From: Dethiosulfatibacter sp.
Lineage (GTDB): Bacteria; Bacillota_A; Clostridia; Tissierellales; Dethiosulfatibacteraceae
Length of the DNA: 17,507 nt
Direction: 5' to 3'
NCBI GenBank assembly: GCA_019084435.1
Contig: JAHRFV010000243.1
Coordinates: 1-17,507, forward strand
The stretch's first letter is position 1. Each line of letters starts with the position of its first letter. This document shows, piece by piece, positions 1-8,998 of the stretch. The notes beneath the pieces were generated by a model that saw only the letters and a list, made by a program, of their open reading frames with translations, did no database searches and was not told the origin of the DNA. The position numbers and the translations under genes are program-made.

Positions 1-185
1 ACTATATGATTGCTGTCCATGATTATAACCGCTCGGGTTTTTCTGCCATAGGTTGCATCAATCAGCTTATTGCCTTCTCTTGCCTCTGTTATCATTCTTT
101 TGATGGGCGCCGATTCAGGACTTACAATGGCTATCACCCTGTTTTCAGAGATGATATTGCCAAACCCTATATTAATCATTTTCAT
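1..185 (-). CDS. remA: RemA family (DUF370) regulator, 3' end outside the window
   Basis: This is the first 61 codons of a RemA/YlzA-type protein; the rest lies beyond the left edge. The reading begins [10 protein letters not shown], followed by [20 protein letters not shown] and a segment with [18 protein letters not shown]. This is the characteristic small DUF370 fold, usually 80-90 residues. In Bacillus subtilis RemA is a DNA-binding activator of biofilm matrix and osmoprotection genes; in Clostridia its targets are mostly unknown. The start at 185 is chosen because a GGAG lies six bases upstream and overlaps the yicC stop codon (TAGGAG). A second ATG two codons later is possible. It follows yicC by nine bases and is surely co-transcribed; in related genomes gmk and rpoZ usually follow. 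Family identity is confident; the role is inferred from homologues. Confidence 0.93.
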   Translation of the reverse strand, partial: MKMINIGFGNIISENRVIAIVSPESAPIKRMITEAREGNKLIDATYGRKTRAVIIMDSNHI

Positions 186-194
186 ATGATGCTC

Positions 195-1082
195 CTATTC
201 AATGTTTTGGACCTGTTCTCTCATTTTTTCAATATGATTTTTTATTTCTACAGAACTCTGAGTAATCTTGATTGTACTTGATTTTGAACCTATGGTGTTT
301 GATTCACGATTAATCTCCTGTAGAATGAAATCCAGTTTACGACCTATTACGCCACCTTCTGTCAATGTATCTGCCAACTGTTTCATGTGGCTTTTCAGTC
401 TAACCAATTCTTCATTTATGTCAGATCTATCCGCAAAAAAAACTATTTCATTGTATAGTTTGCTTTCATCAAGATTATATTTATTTCCTATTAGTTCAGA
501 GACTCTTTTTTCAAGTTTTTCCTTATACTCCTCCACAACAGTTTGAGCTGACGCATAAATCTCTTCAATAAGAATTTCAACCTGATTTACACTGTTAAGA
601 ATATCCTTTGTCAGGGCCTCTCCCTCTATTCTTCTCATAGATGTCAACTCATCCATGGCTTGGCTTAAGGCTTGTTCAAGGGTGATCCAATTCTTATCGC
701 TATCGCCTTCTGTCTTTTGAATCTCCAGTATATCCTGCATTTTGAGCAAGGTATCCAGATCAGGCTCTCCTGTGAGCCCTAACAGGCTGGATAACTCATC
801 TATGGCTTTTTTATAGGCTATTGCAATTGGTTCATTTACTTTTATTTGTGTATCGCTTCCTGCTAAAACCTCATAAGATACAAAGATATCAATTCTTCCT
901 CTGCTGATCTTGTTTTTAGCTATTTTTCTGATATTCTCTTCAAAACCCCGTATAAATTTTGGTATTTTTATGTTAATATCATTATACCTATTGTTGATTG
1001 TCTTTATTTCAACAGTAAATCTGATGTCTTCATTGCTGCTTTCGCCCTTGCCAAAACCTGTCATGCTGCTAACAAAGCTCAT
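195..1082 (-). CDS. yicC: YicC/YloC family endoribonuclease
   Basis: A 295-residue protein of the usual YicC length (about 290). It begins MSFVSSMTGFGKGE, the family signature, followed by VEIKTINNRY and the acidic RGFEENIRK segment of the N-terminal domain. The C-terminal DUF1732 part (roughly residues 210-295) contains EELVRLKSHMKQL and GRKLDFILQEINREANTIG-like sequence (here with S for A). E. coli YicC has been shown to be an endoribonuclease; Bacillus YloC is the homologue. An upstream in-frame ATG at 1097 is rejected because the strong AGGGAGG ribosome binding site (1088-1094) lies inside that extension and is well spaced for the ATG at 1082. It is the first gene of a yicC-remA unit, divergent from rqcH. 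Confidence 0.95.
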   Translation of the reverse strand: MSFVSSMTGFGKGESSNEDIRFTVEIKTINNRYNDINIKIPKFIRGFEENIRKIAKNKISRGRIDIFVSYEVLAGSDTQIKVNEPIAIAYKKAIDELSSLLGLTGEPDLDTLLKMQDILEIQKTEGDSDKNWITLEQALSQAMDELTSMRRIEGEALTKDILNSVNQVEILIEEIYASAQTVVEEYKEKLEKRVSELIGNKYNLDESKLYNEIVFFADRSDINEELVRLKSHMKQLADTLTEGGVIGRKLDFILQEINRESNTIGSKSSTIKITQSSVEIKNHIEKMREQVQNIE

Positions 1083-1182
1083 TGATTCCTCCCTCAAAAT
1101 TATTTATACTATATATTAACACTATCAAATGCAATTATCAACGTATCATTAAGGAATTGAATATAAAATATAGGAGAATAAA
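1083..1182. promoter_or_regulatory. Divergent spacer between yicC and rqcH
   Basis: This 100-base AT-rich spacer must hold the promoters of both divergent units. For yicC (minus strand) a weak candidate is TTGCAT (1129-1134), a 17-base spacer and TAGTAT (1106-1111), which would place the transcript start shortly before the ribosome binding site. For rqcH (plus strand) TATCAT at 1144-1149 resembles a -10 box, but no good -35 sits 16-18 bases upstream. The rqcH ribosome binding site is AGGAG at 1172-1176. No stem-loop leader or riboswitch is visible. The promoter assignments are weak. Confidence 0.3.
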
Positions 1183-1455
1183 ATGTCTTTAGATGGATTT
1201 GTCGTCAGAAACCTAGTGTATGAACTGAACAATACGATAATAGATAGTAAAATAGATAAAATATATCAGCCAGAAAAGGATGAGATTATCCTAAATCTCA
1301 GATCTTCCAGTAAAAATTTGCAGTTGCTGCTATCCGCTAACAGCACTTATCCTCGGATAAATATTACTGTTGGAAAATACCTGAATCCTACCTCTCCACC
1401 CTCTTTCTGCATGTTCTTAAGAAAACATTTGACCGGTGGTATAATAAAAAAATAA
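1183..1455 (+). CDS. rqcH: RqcH (NFACT/FbpA family), N-terminal part, ends at a frame break
   Basis: This 90-residue frame encodes the start of the ribosome quality control factor RqcH, which binds obstructed 50S subunits and recruits tRNA-Ala to add C-terminal alanine tails. It begins MSLDGFVVRNLVYEL, has the family KIDKIYQPEKDEIIL and PPSFCMFLRKHLTGG segments, and stops at TAA 1453-1455 directly after an A7 run. The following frame (1467-2918) continues the same protein. Adding one base, or slipping back one, yields GGIIKKIKQINMDRV, which matches the family spacing exactly. The joined protein would be 578 residues, normal for RqcH. The start at 1183 has AGGAG seven bases upstream. Alone this fragment would lack every known functional surface except part of the NFACT-N fold. 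Confidence 0.85.
   Translation: MSLDGFVVRNLVYELNNTIIDSKIDKIYQPEKDEIILNLRSSSKNLQLLLSANSTYPRINITVGKYLNPTSPPSFCMFLRKHLTGGIIKK
1446..1452 (+). other. A7 run / candidate slippery heptamer at the rqcH frame break
   Basis: Seven adenines read in frame as A AAA AAA, immediately followed by the TAA stop. This is a perfect X-XXY-YYZ heptamer for -1 ribosomal slippage, and also a run long enough for RNA polymerase to add an extra A. Either event restores the full rqcH frame. A weak Shine-Dalgarno-like GGTGG (1435-1439) lies seven bases upstream of the run, but it also encodes the conserved Gly-Gly. I see no convincing downstream stem-loop. A homopolymer deletion error in the assembly gives the same picture. 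Confidence 0.5.
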
Positions 1456-1466
1456 AACAAATCAAT

Positions 1467-2918
1467 ATGGATAGAGTTATTATGCTTGAAGTGGCTTCAA
1501 AAAACGAACTCAAATCCGAAACAACTAGAAGGGTATATATTGAGATTATGGGTAAGCACAGTAATATTATCCTTACAGATGAAAAAAACATGGTGCTGGA
1601 ATGCATTAAAAGAATTAGCTTAAGTATCAGTAGCAAAAGACAAGTATATCCTGGCATCAAATACAGAATGCCTAATTTTGATAAAAAATATAATTTGCTG
1701 AATGTGGATGAAACTCAAATCAGACTGCTTTTGAAGAATTCTAATCAAGGAGTACGAACCGGAAAGTTTCTATTAGGATCTTTTTATGGGGTCAGTCCTC
1801 TGTTAAGCAGAGAAGTATGTTTTCTATCAGGTATAGACGACTCTGATTCAATTGGAGCCTTGAATGATACTAGTGTGTCCAAGCTAATTGAAACCTTGAT
1901 GGCTCTTAAGTCATCCATGTCACAGTATAGCTTCGAACCAATGATTTTTATTGATCAAAAATCGAAAGAGTACATGGATTTTTATTGTTTCAAATTAAAG
2001 CATTTGTCCTATCTGGAGCAGATTGGCTATCAGAGTATCAATGAGATATTGGATCTTTTCTATCTTGAAAAATCCAAGTTCATCAGCTATAAGCAAAAAA
2101 CGTCTGATTTGCGGAAAAAAATCTCATCATTGATTGATAAATACGAGAAGAAGCTTGGCTATTTGAAAATCGAACTGATCAATTCTGAAATCAGAGAAAA
2201 GTATAAGCTTTTTGGTGATTTGATTCTAGCCAATATGCATAAAATCTCAACTAAAGATACTGAATTGATTGCGTTTGATTACGCAAAGAACGAAGAGATC
2301 AAAATCGAGCTGGACCCCAGTCTTAATGCATCTAAAAATGCCCAGAGATATTATAAGAAATACAACAAACTCAAAAGTGCCGAGAAATACCTTAGAAAAC
2401 AACTTAATGTCACCCAGGAAAGCCTTGTCTATTTGGGAAACGTATTATTTTCATTGGAAGAAGCTGTTGAAATAACCGTGGTGGATGAAATAAAAGAAGA
2501 GTTATTCAAATCAGGCTATATTAAAAAATCTACACAGAAGAAGAAACCGGAAAAAAGCAAACCACTACAAGTCGTAACAAAGGATGGTTTTGAAATTTTC
2601 ATCGGCAAAAATAACGAACAAAATGATTTTTTGACATTTGTTATTGCCACAAAGAATGATATTTGGCTCCACGCTAAAGGTGTGCCAGGATCACATGTTA
2701 TCATCCGTTCTGATAATCAAGAAGTCCCTGATGCAGTTCTAGAAGAAGCTGCAGCTTATGCTGCTTACTACAGCAGAAGTAGAGGGTCTGAAAAAGTTGA
2801 GGTAGACTACACCCTGAAACAGAATTTGAGGAAGCCCAAAAATGCAAAGCCCGGTTTTGTCATTTTCAATGAAAACTTTTCTCTCATCATTGAACCTAAA
2901 AAACCGGATCTGAGTTAA
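1467..2918 (+). CDS. rqcH: RqcH (NFACT/FbpA family), C-terminal part including NFACT-R
   Basis: This 483-residue frame holds most of RqcH: the remainder of NFACT-N, the helix-hairpin-helix and coiled-coil arms (KLKHLSYLEQIGYQSINEIL onward), and the NFACT-R (DUF814) domain. NFACT-R runs from about residue 465 of the joined protein, with DIWLHAKGVPGSHVII, AAAYAAYYSRSRGSEKVEVD and KPGFVIF. The first codons, Met-Asp-Arg, correspond to residues 96-98 of the joined protein. Asp97-Arg98 is the pair in Bacillus RqcH needed for alanine-tRNA use. No ribosome binding site precedes the ATG at 1467, so independent initiation is unlikely and the true product is probably the joined protein. The frame is otherwise free of stops or lesions, so any mutation is recent, tolerated by recoding, or an artefact. 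It converges on pyrR with only seven bases between stop codons. Confidence 0.9.
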   Translation: MDRVIMLEVASKNELKSETTRRVYIEIMGKHSNIILTDEKNMVLECIKRISLSISSKRQVYPGIKYRMPNFDKKYNLLNVDETQIRLLLKNSNQGVRTGKFLLGSFYGVSPLLSREVCFLSGIDDSDSIGALNDTSVSKLIETLMALKSSMSQYSFEPMIFIDQKSKEYMDFYCFKLKHLSYLEQIGYQSINEILDLFYLEKSKFISYKQKTSDLRKKISSLIDKYEKKLGYLKIELINSEIREKYKLFGDLILANMHKISTKDTELIAFDYAKNEEIKIELDPSLNASKNAQRYYKKYNKLKSAEKYLRKQLNVTQESLVYLGNVLFSLEEAVEITVVDEIKEELFKSGYIKKSTQKKKPEKSKPLQVVTKDGFEIFIGKNNEQNDFLTFVIATKNDIWLHAKGVPGSHVIIRSDNQEVPDAVLEEAAAYAAYYSRSRGSEKVEVDYTLKQNLRKPKNAKPGFVIFNENFSLIIEPKKPDLS

Positions 2919-2925
2919 TGTTTTG

Positions 2926-4376
<1,451 letters not shown>

Positions 4377-4390
<14 letters not shown>

Positions 4391-4832
4391 GTTTATCCAA
4401 TAATATCATCAAAGACAGCAATATCGTCGCACAAACCAAAAAAACATCAGCAAAATTAAATACTGGAAAATCATAAAATCCCCAAAAGTTAACATCAATA
4501 AAATCTATGACATAAGTCAGCCTAATTCTGTCAATCAGATTGCCAATTGCACCGGCTACAATGAAATCGAAGATGACTCGACTCAATTTGGTTAGCTTAT
4601 TGTTCTTGTATCTATAATAAACGATTGCGCCTAGCACTGCTATTGTCATGACAACAAAAAAAATCCGCTGGTCTTGGAGTATCCCAAATGCAGCCCCTCT
4701 GTTCTCCACATAATTAAGCTGTAGAAAATTGTTTATCAATACGATTGGCTCAGAAAACATCAATATCTGCTGGGCCATAATTTTTGTGATTTGATCAATA
4801 GCAACCAGTATTATAACGATTAGAATATGCAT
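4377..4832 (-). CDS. lspA: Lipoprotein signal peptidase (signal peptidase II)
   Basis: A 151-residue membrane aspartic protease that cleaves the signal peptide from diacylglyceryl-modified prolipoproteins. Four hydrophobic segments are visible (about 2-20, 57-73, 84-101 and 125-146). Conserved motifs include DQITK (13-17), NRGAAFG (44-50), GNLIDR (97-102) with catalytic Asp101, and FNFADVFL (125-132) with catalytic Asp129. Length is typical of the family. The start has GGAGG with five bases of spacing. It follows mtnN by 13 bases and overlaps or abuts rluD, keeping the conserved lspA-rluD-pyrR order. In B. subtilis ileS normally lies upstream; here mtnN occupies that place. Confidence 0.96.
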
Positions 4833-4845
4833 AGCACCTCCATGT

Positions 4846-5532
4846 CTACATCAATTCTATAACATTCAGAGTTATAGCAGCACTAATTTCAGCAGTGTAT
4901 GTCTCAAAATCCTGATTACTGACCAAGGAAGTCTCATCAGCATTGTCAGATATGCATCTAATGGCAACATATGGAATATCATACAAATAGCAAACATGCC
5001 CTATAGAGGCACTCTCCATATCTACGCAATAGGCATCAAATTGCAAGCCTAGTTGTTTTTTGAACTCATCTGAACTGACAAATCTATCTCCCGATACAAT
5101 TCTACCAATATGATAACTTGTCTTGTCATGAATAGATTTTTTGCACAAATCAATCAGGTGTGTATCTGCTTTAAAAACAGAAGTTTCCAATCTTGGTATG
5201 GTTCCCAACTTATAGCCAAAAGCTGTCACGTCAACATCATATTGCTGGGTATCAGATGAGATAACAACATCTCCTAGTCCAACCGCCTTTTTGATAGAAC
5301 CGGCAATACCTGTATTGATTATGGCTAAAACATTCATATTATTGATCAATACACTTGCTGCAATAGCCGCATTTACCTTTCCTATACCTGATTTCACCAA
5401 AACTACGTCTTTGTTGTTATACTGTCCACTGTATATTTCAAAAACCCTATCTTTTAATATTCTTAGGTTTGTAAGACGATTTTTCAATAAAAGTATTTCT
5501 TCGTCCATCGCACCGATTATTCCTATTGTCAT
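4846..5532 (-). CDS. mtnN: 5'-methylthioadenosine/S-adenosylhomocysteine nucleosidase
   Basis: A 228-residue purine nucleosidase that splits adenine from methylthioadenosine and S-adenosylhomocysteine, clearing inhibitory by-products of SAM use and feeding methionine salvage and autoinducer-2 formation. It opens MTIGIIGAMDEE with the general acid Glu12, has NTGIAGSI (73-80), VSGDRFV (146-152), the VDMES ribose-binding motif with Glu173 and ISDNAD with catalytic Asp196. The ATG at 5532 is chosen over an in-frame ATG at 5547 because AGGAG lies five bases before it, inside the longer version. The gap to ylmH is 11 bases. Its presence between ylmH and lspA departs from the Bacillus order. The operon contains one possible SAM user, the DUF512 radical-SAM-like protein, but a functional link is only a guess. 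Confidence 0.95.
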   Translation of the reverse strand: MTIGIIGAMDEEILLLKNRLTNLRILKDRVFEIYSGQYNNKDVVLVKSGIGKVNAAIAASVLINNMNVLAIINTGIAGSIKKAVGLGDVVISSDTQQYDVDVTAFGYKLGTIPRLETSVFKADTHLIDLCKKSIHDKTSYHIGRIVSGDRFVSSDEFKKQLGLQFDAYCVDMESASIGHVCYLYDIPYVAIRCISDNADETSLVSNQDFETYTAEISAAITLNVIELM

Positions 5533-5543
5533 CTTTGCTCCTC

Positions 5544-6329
5544 TCATATGTACTCTTTAAGCTGCAGAATCAGATTGCCTTTTTTTGTGCTACCTTTTAT
5601 ACCCACAAACTTAAATTTTCCTATGCCTTTAATAGAAAATACATCGTTTTCAACAATCATCTGATTCTTCTTCAAATCTGTAACACCATTGAGCTTAACA
5701 CTACCGTTGTCGACTAGCATAAGAGATTTGCTTCTTGATGTATTTGCAACTGACGATACCACGTTATCAATCCTCAAGGATGATACTATCAATTCAATGC
5801 TTTTATAGCTGTGCTCCAGATTGTAACCATTTTCAATATGATCCAGTGTGGTGTTAATCTTATGATTGCCAATCTGATTAAAGTTTTCCAATATAAAGGT
5901 TTCTAACTCTTTCTTTATGATTATGTACGCGTCACGTCCAACAAAAAAAATGTCTCCAACCTTGCTTCTGTTGATGCCCAGAGATAAAAGGCTGCCCAAG
6001 ACATCTCTATGTATTATAGTGGTGGGTAAATTTCTGATTTTTATCATCGAGAAAATCTCAGTCAATGAAGCTGTTAAAACAATATCTCCCGAAGAGATAA
6101 TGAAAATTTTTCTTTCAGCGTTTATTGACAGACCGGTCTCAATGTATTCGATATCTTTAAAAAAGTTAAGTACTGATCTGGCAATCGTAACCTCACTGAA
6201 TGTTAGGAAATCAGTGCTTTTGTATTTCTGACTTTCTTTTACGACAGATTGAAGGTCTAAAATACGTCTTGCAATAAACCGTTCATCATCTTTCAAGCTG
6301 TCTATATAGCTGTAAATGTTCTTAATCAT
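5544..6329 (-). CDS. ylmH: YlmH family S4-domain RNA-binding protein
   Basis: A 261-residue protein with a YlmH N-terminal region, the conserved segment HRDVLGSLLSLGINRSKVGD (107-126) and a C-terminal S4 domain (about 183-245: SSLRIDNVVSSVANTSRSKS then VDNGSVKLNG). B. subtilis YlmH binds the 50S subunit with peptidyl-tRNA and takes part in ribosome-associated quality control, supporting alanine tailing much as RqcP does. Older literature linked it to cell division because it sits in the ylm/divIVA cluster. The start overlaps the yggT stop by one base (TAATG) and has no clear ribosome binding site, so translation is probably coupled. divIVA, the usual next gene in Bacillus, is absent. Confidence 0.93.
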   Translation of the reverse strand: MIKNIYSYIDSLKDDERFIARRILDLQSVVKESQKYKSTDFLTFSEVTIARSVLNFFKDIEYIETGLSINAERKIFIISSGDIVLTASLTEIFSMIKIRNLPTTIIHRDVLGSLLSLGINRSKVGDIFFVGRDAYIIIKKELETFILENFNQIGNHKINTTLDHIENGYNLEHSYKSIELIVSSLRIDNVVSSVANTSRSKSLMLVDNGSVKLNGVTDLKKNQMIVENDVFSIKGIGKFKFVGIKGSTKKGNLILQLKEYI

Positions 6330-6592
6330 TAAAGAATAGATATTATAAGATTTCTAATAATGCTCAACAATAAAAATGCGGCAATAGGTGAAAAATCAAG
6401 CATACCTTTATTGAGTCCAATCTTGAATAAGAGCTCTCTTATTGGATAAAGTATAGGCTCAGTCAATTGAAAGATTACATCATAAAACTTGGATGTTCTA
6501 AGGCTTGGTATATATGACATGATGATTCTAGCCAGTATTAGTAGTTCTATTAGGCTAAATAACCTATAGATTGATGTTTTGATTATAGTCAT
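6329..6592 (-). CDS. yggT: YggT family small membrane protein
   Basis: An 87-residue protein with two hydrophobic segments (about 9-27 and 66-87) and the family motif around ARIIMSYIPSL (21-31) and LTEPILYPIRELL (43-55). It is the YlmG/YggT membrane family; plant and cyanobacterial relatives affect nucleoid and plastid division, and bacterial members are found beside sepF. The molecular function is unknown. The start has GGGAG seven bases upstream, formed by the last sepF codons. It follows sepF by four bases and its stop overlaps the ylmH start. Confidence 0.9.
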   Translation of the reverse strand: MTIIKTSIYRLFSLIELLILARIIMSYIPSLRTSKFYDVIFQLTEPILYPIRELLFKIGLNKGMLDFSPIAAFLLLSIIRNLIISIL

Positions 6593-6596
6593 GATT

Positions 6597-7040
6597 CTAC
6601 TCCCATGTAAATCTATTTTTGTCGGAATTGTACTTAAGCTTTCCGCTTATTTCAACATTATAAGGCGCTATTACAAAAATATCTGCTGACACTTTCTGGA
6701 TATTTGCCTCAAGTGAATAAACACCACCTTTGACAAATTCAAAAATCTGTTTTTTTAACTCCAAATCAAGATCTTCAAGATTCAATACGATGGTTTTTTT
6801 CCTTTTCAACTCATCAATTACGCCAGCACAATCCTCGTATCTTCTGGGGCTGATTATAAACAAGTCAGCATTATCAGAAACATTGATCGATTCTTTTGCT
6901 TTTGTTGGTTTGCTCTTCAAGCTTACTCCATTTTCTTTCTTTTTGTATTCTTCTTTCTTTACTTCAACAACACTCTGGTCCTCTTCATATTCATCCTCAA
7001 GGTCAGATAAACCAATAATATCCTTAAATTTTTTAAACAT
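6597..7040 (-). CDS. sepF: Cell division protein SepF
   Basis: A 147-residue SepF. An N-terminal amphipathic helix, MFKKFKDIIGL, anchors the protein in the membrane. A charged acidic and lysine-rich linker (about 13-53) follows, then the SepF core (about 57-136) with SPRRYEDCAGVIDELKRKKT, the NLEDLDLELKKQIFEFVKGG segment and VSADIFVIAP. SepF rings bind the C-terminal peptide of FtsZ and align protofilaments at the septum, serving as an FtsZ membrane anchor alongside or instead of FtsA. The start carries a near-perfect AGGAGG with five bases of spacing, the best site in the operon, suggesting high expression. ftsZ is in the same window about 9 kb away. Confidence 0.95.
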   Translation of the reverse strand: MFKKFKDIIGLSDLEDEYEEDQSVVEVKKEEYKKKENGVSLKSKPTKAKESINVSDNADLFIISPRRYEDCAGVIDELKRKKTIVLNLEDLDLELKKQIFEFVKGGVYSLEANIQKVSADIFVIAPYNVEISGKLKYNSDKNRFTWE

Positions 7041-7050
7041 AATAACCTCC

Positions 7051-7737
7051 TTAAGATCTTTCTCCGAAAATCAATGATCCAACCCTTATCATAGTGGCAC
7101 CTTCTTCCAATGCTATCTTGAAATCATTGGACATACCCATAGATAAAGTGTCAATCGAGCTGTTCTTCAGGTTCAACGATTTCAGTTCATTAAACTTTTG
7201 ATGCATCAGTTTCATTAGAGGTCTGATATTTTCAGGTTCCTCAACATAGGGTGCTACAGTCATCAGGCCTCTTAGCCTGATATTGTCATATTTGCTAATA
7301 ATTCTGGCAAAATCCAAAATTTCTTCCGGTTTAATACCGAACTTAGTATCCTCACTCCCAACATTTACTTCTATCAGAACATCTGTCTTCTTAAGTCGTT
7401 TGAGACTCTGCTTTTGGATTTCTTCTGCCAGTCTTTCACTATCAAGAGAATGGATAAGGCTTACTTTATCAATTATATATTTAACCTTGTTCCTTTGCAA
7501 GTGTCCAATCATATGCCAAGTGATTGATTCATCGAATTGTTCTATTTTTTCCATCAATTCCTGAACCCTATTCTCACCTAAATCAGTCAGTCCGTTCTCT
7601 ACAGCTTCTTTCATTACATCAATTCCAACTGTTTTAGTAACCGCAACAATGCGAATATCGCTACTATCCCTATTGCAACTATCACAAACATTTTTCACTT
7701 CAAGAATCAATGATGCTACATTTTCGTTAATACTCAC
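7051..7737 (-). CDS. yggS: YggS family pyridoxal phosphate homeostasis protein
   Basis: A 228-residue PLP-binding protein of the YggS/PROSC family, which buffers pyridoxal phosphate and affects amino acid metabolism without a known catalytic reaction. The PLP lysine is Lys35 in IVAVTKT. Other conserved parts are LGENRVQEL, WHMIGHLQRNKVKYI, the GLMTVAPY strand end, and the phosphate-binding SMGMSNDFKIALEEGATMIR followed by VGSLIFG. The start is GTG at 7737, preceded by GAGGTG five bases upstream; no ATG fits. It begins four bases after the stop of the HlyD-like gene. yggS-sepF-yggT-ylmH reproduces ylmE-ylmF-ylmG-ylmH of Bacillus. Confidence 0.95.
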   Translation of the reverse strand: MSINENVASLILEVKNVCDSCNRDSSDIRIVAVTKTVGIDVMKEAVENGLTDLGENRVQELMEKIEQFDESITWHMIGHLQRNKVKYIIDKVSLIHSLDSERLAEEIQKQSLKRLKKTDVLIEVNVGSEDTKFGIKPEEILDFARIISKYDNIRLRGLMTVAPYVEEPENIRPLMKLMHQKFNELKSLNLKNSSIDTLSMGMSNDFKIALEEGATMIRVGSLIFGERS

Positions 7738-7741
7738 TTCA

Positions 7742-8986
7742 TCACCTCAAAATCTGACCATCGTATACATTTTCTGGTTTGATTATTATGTTGTCATATA
7801 TTTTTATAGTATTAAAATATTCACCATTTATCAGAATTCGTCCCCTACTACCCACATTAACCTTCTCTCCCTCGTCTACAACAGCAAAGTCTTGGTTCTC
7901 TCCAATTATTTCAACTGGTCTGAATCTAACTACCTTGTTGGTGTCACTAACATAGACTCCAATCAATCCATCCTGCTCAACAATTGAATCCTTATGGATC
8001 TTAAGTCCTGAGAATTCGTGAAGAATGACATCCACTTTGATATACCTGTCATCTATATAATCATGAAGAAATTTATCCGTCTCTAATATCAATAAGAATT
8101 TTTCGCCGTAATCTTGTATCCGAAATATAGTAGTGTTAATGACCTTATCAATTTTTTTAAGTCTTATTTTTAGATTGTTTTTATCTTGTAGATCAGACAT
8201 ATAGCTTTTATCGATCTCAAAAGCCAAAAACCAATCAAAGTTATCTATAATTTTAAACATCGGCTCATTGTTGCTGATTGTCTTGTTCAATGTAGTATAA
8301 TTCTGATAATTTAACTTTTTGACATCATTTAAGCTGATTTCTGATAATCGATCTATAGAATACACCATCTCCAGACCATCAAAAGAATAACTCACTATCC
8401 CGCCACCAGGACTATAATAAGAAATCTTTTCAGAGCTAATGTTTTTGCGCAGTGAGTCCCTATGATTGATCAGCTCTGCCAAAGTGTAGCTCTCATAGCC
8501 TGAATACCTGTAATTGAAATCATTAGTATCGAGATTGTTTACAGTCCTCATAACATATTGATAATCTTTTGAAAAAAGAGCGCTTTGTATATCACTCTTT
8601 ATCTCGTTGTAGTAAGATGTTCCAACCTTATCGTTGGATGCTTTGTTACCTTGTTTGACACTGATAATCTCATTGATAATGTTCAACTCATCAGATATGC
8701 TTTTTGAATCATAGTCGTTAAACTGCTGAGCAATCAAAATGCCTGATTTTACCCTGTCCCCTTGCCTTTTAAACAGACTGACATCGCCATCACTTAAGGC
8801 ATGAACAATTCGTTCATCCTTGATGACAGCAGCCTCAATCTCTAGAGTGATTTCCAGAGTGTCTTCATTTAGAACATAAGTCTCCTGTGTTACTCTCCAA
8901 TTATCGATCAGGTATATTACAAATGAGAGAAATAGAAGTAATAGTATGAAGTTAAAAACATTTGCTTTCCTCTTTTTCTTTGCCAA
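7742..8986 (-). CDS. HlyD-like membrane-anchored adaptor protein, function unknown
   Basis: A 414-residue protein with a short basic cytoplasmic tail (AKKKRK), one membrane anchor (about 10-27) and a large outside domain. Residues about 45-88 look like the first half of a barrel-sandwich (lipoyl-like) domain, ending in KRQGDRVKSGILIAQQ. A helical insertion of about 100 residues follows. YYSPGGGIVSYSFDGLE (190-206) resembles the returning half, and the C-terminal third has repeated beta segments with GVYVSDTNKVVRFRPVEI and VNVGSRGRILING, as in membrane fusion proteins. Classical partners (ABC transporter, RND pump, TolC) are absent nearby. The start is TTG at 8986 with AGGGA eight bases upstream. 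The position between gpsA and yggS-sepF suggests an envelope or division role. That is inference; the fold assignment is by eye. Confidence 0.75.
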   Translation of the reverse strand: MAKKKRKANVFNFILLLLFLSFVIYLIDNWRVTQETYVLNEDTLEITLEIEAAVIKDERIVHALSDGDVSLFKRQGDRVKSGILIAQQFNDYDSKSISDELNIINEIISVKQGNKASNDKVGTSYYNEIKSDIQSALFSKDYQYVMRTVNNLDTNDFNYRYSGYESYTLAELINHRDSLRKNISSEKISYYSPGGGIVSYSFDGLEMVYSIDRLSEISLNDVKKLNYQNYTTLNKTISNNEPMFKIIDNFDWFLAFEIDKSYMSDLQDKNNLKIRLKKIDKVINTTIFRIQDYGEKFLLILETDKFLHDYIDDRYIKVDVILHEFSGLKIHKDSIVEQDGLIGVYVSDTNKVVRFRPVEIIGENQDFAVVDEGEKVNVGSRGRILINGEYFNTIKIYDNIIIKPENVYDGQILR

Positions 8987-8998
8987 CTTGACAATCCC

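Noticed and set aside
6..281. A 91-codon open frame on the plus strand at the left edge
   Set aside because: It is antisense to remA and the yicC end, both convincing family matches on the minus strand.
1162..1167. TATAAA as a -10 box for rqcH
   Set aside because: A transcript from it would start within the AGGAG ribosome binding site, and no -35 box lies at a suitable distance.
1467..1469. ATG as an independent start for a shorter RqcH
   Set aside because: No ribosome binding site precedes it, and the product would lack the first 95 residues of NFACT-N, a conserved part of the fold.
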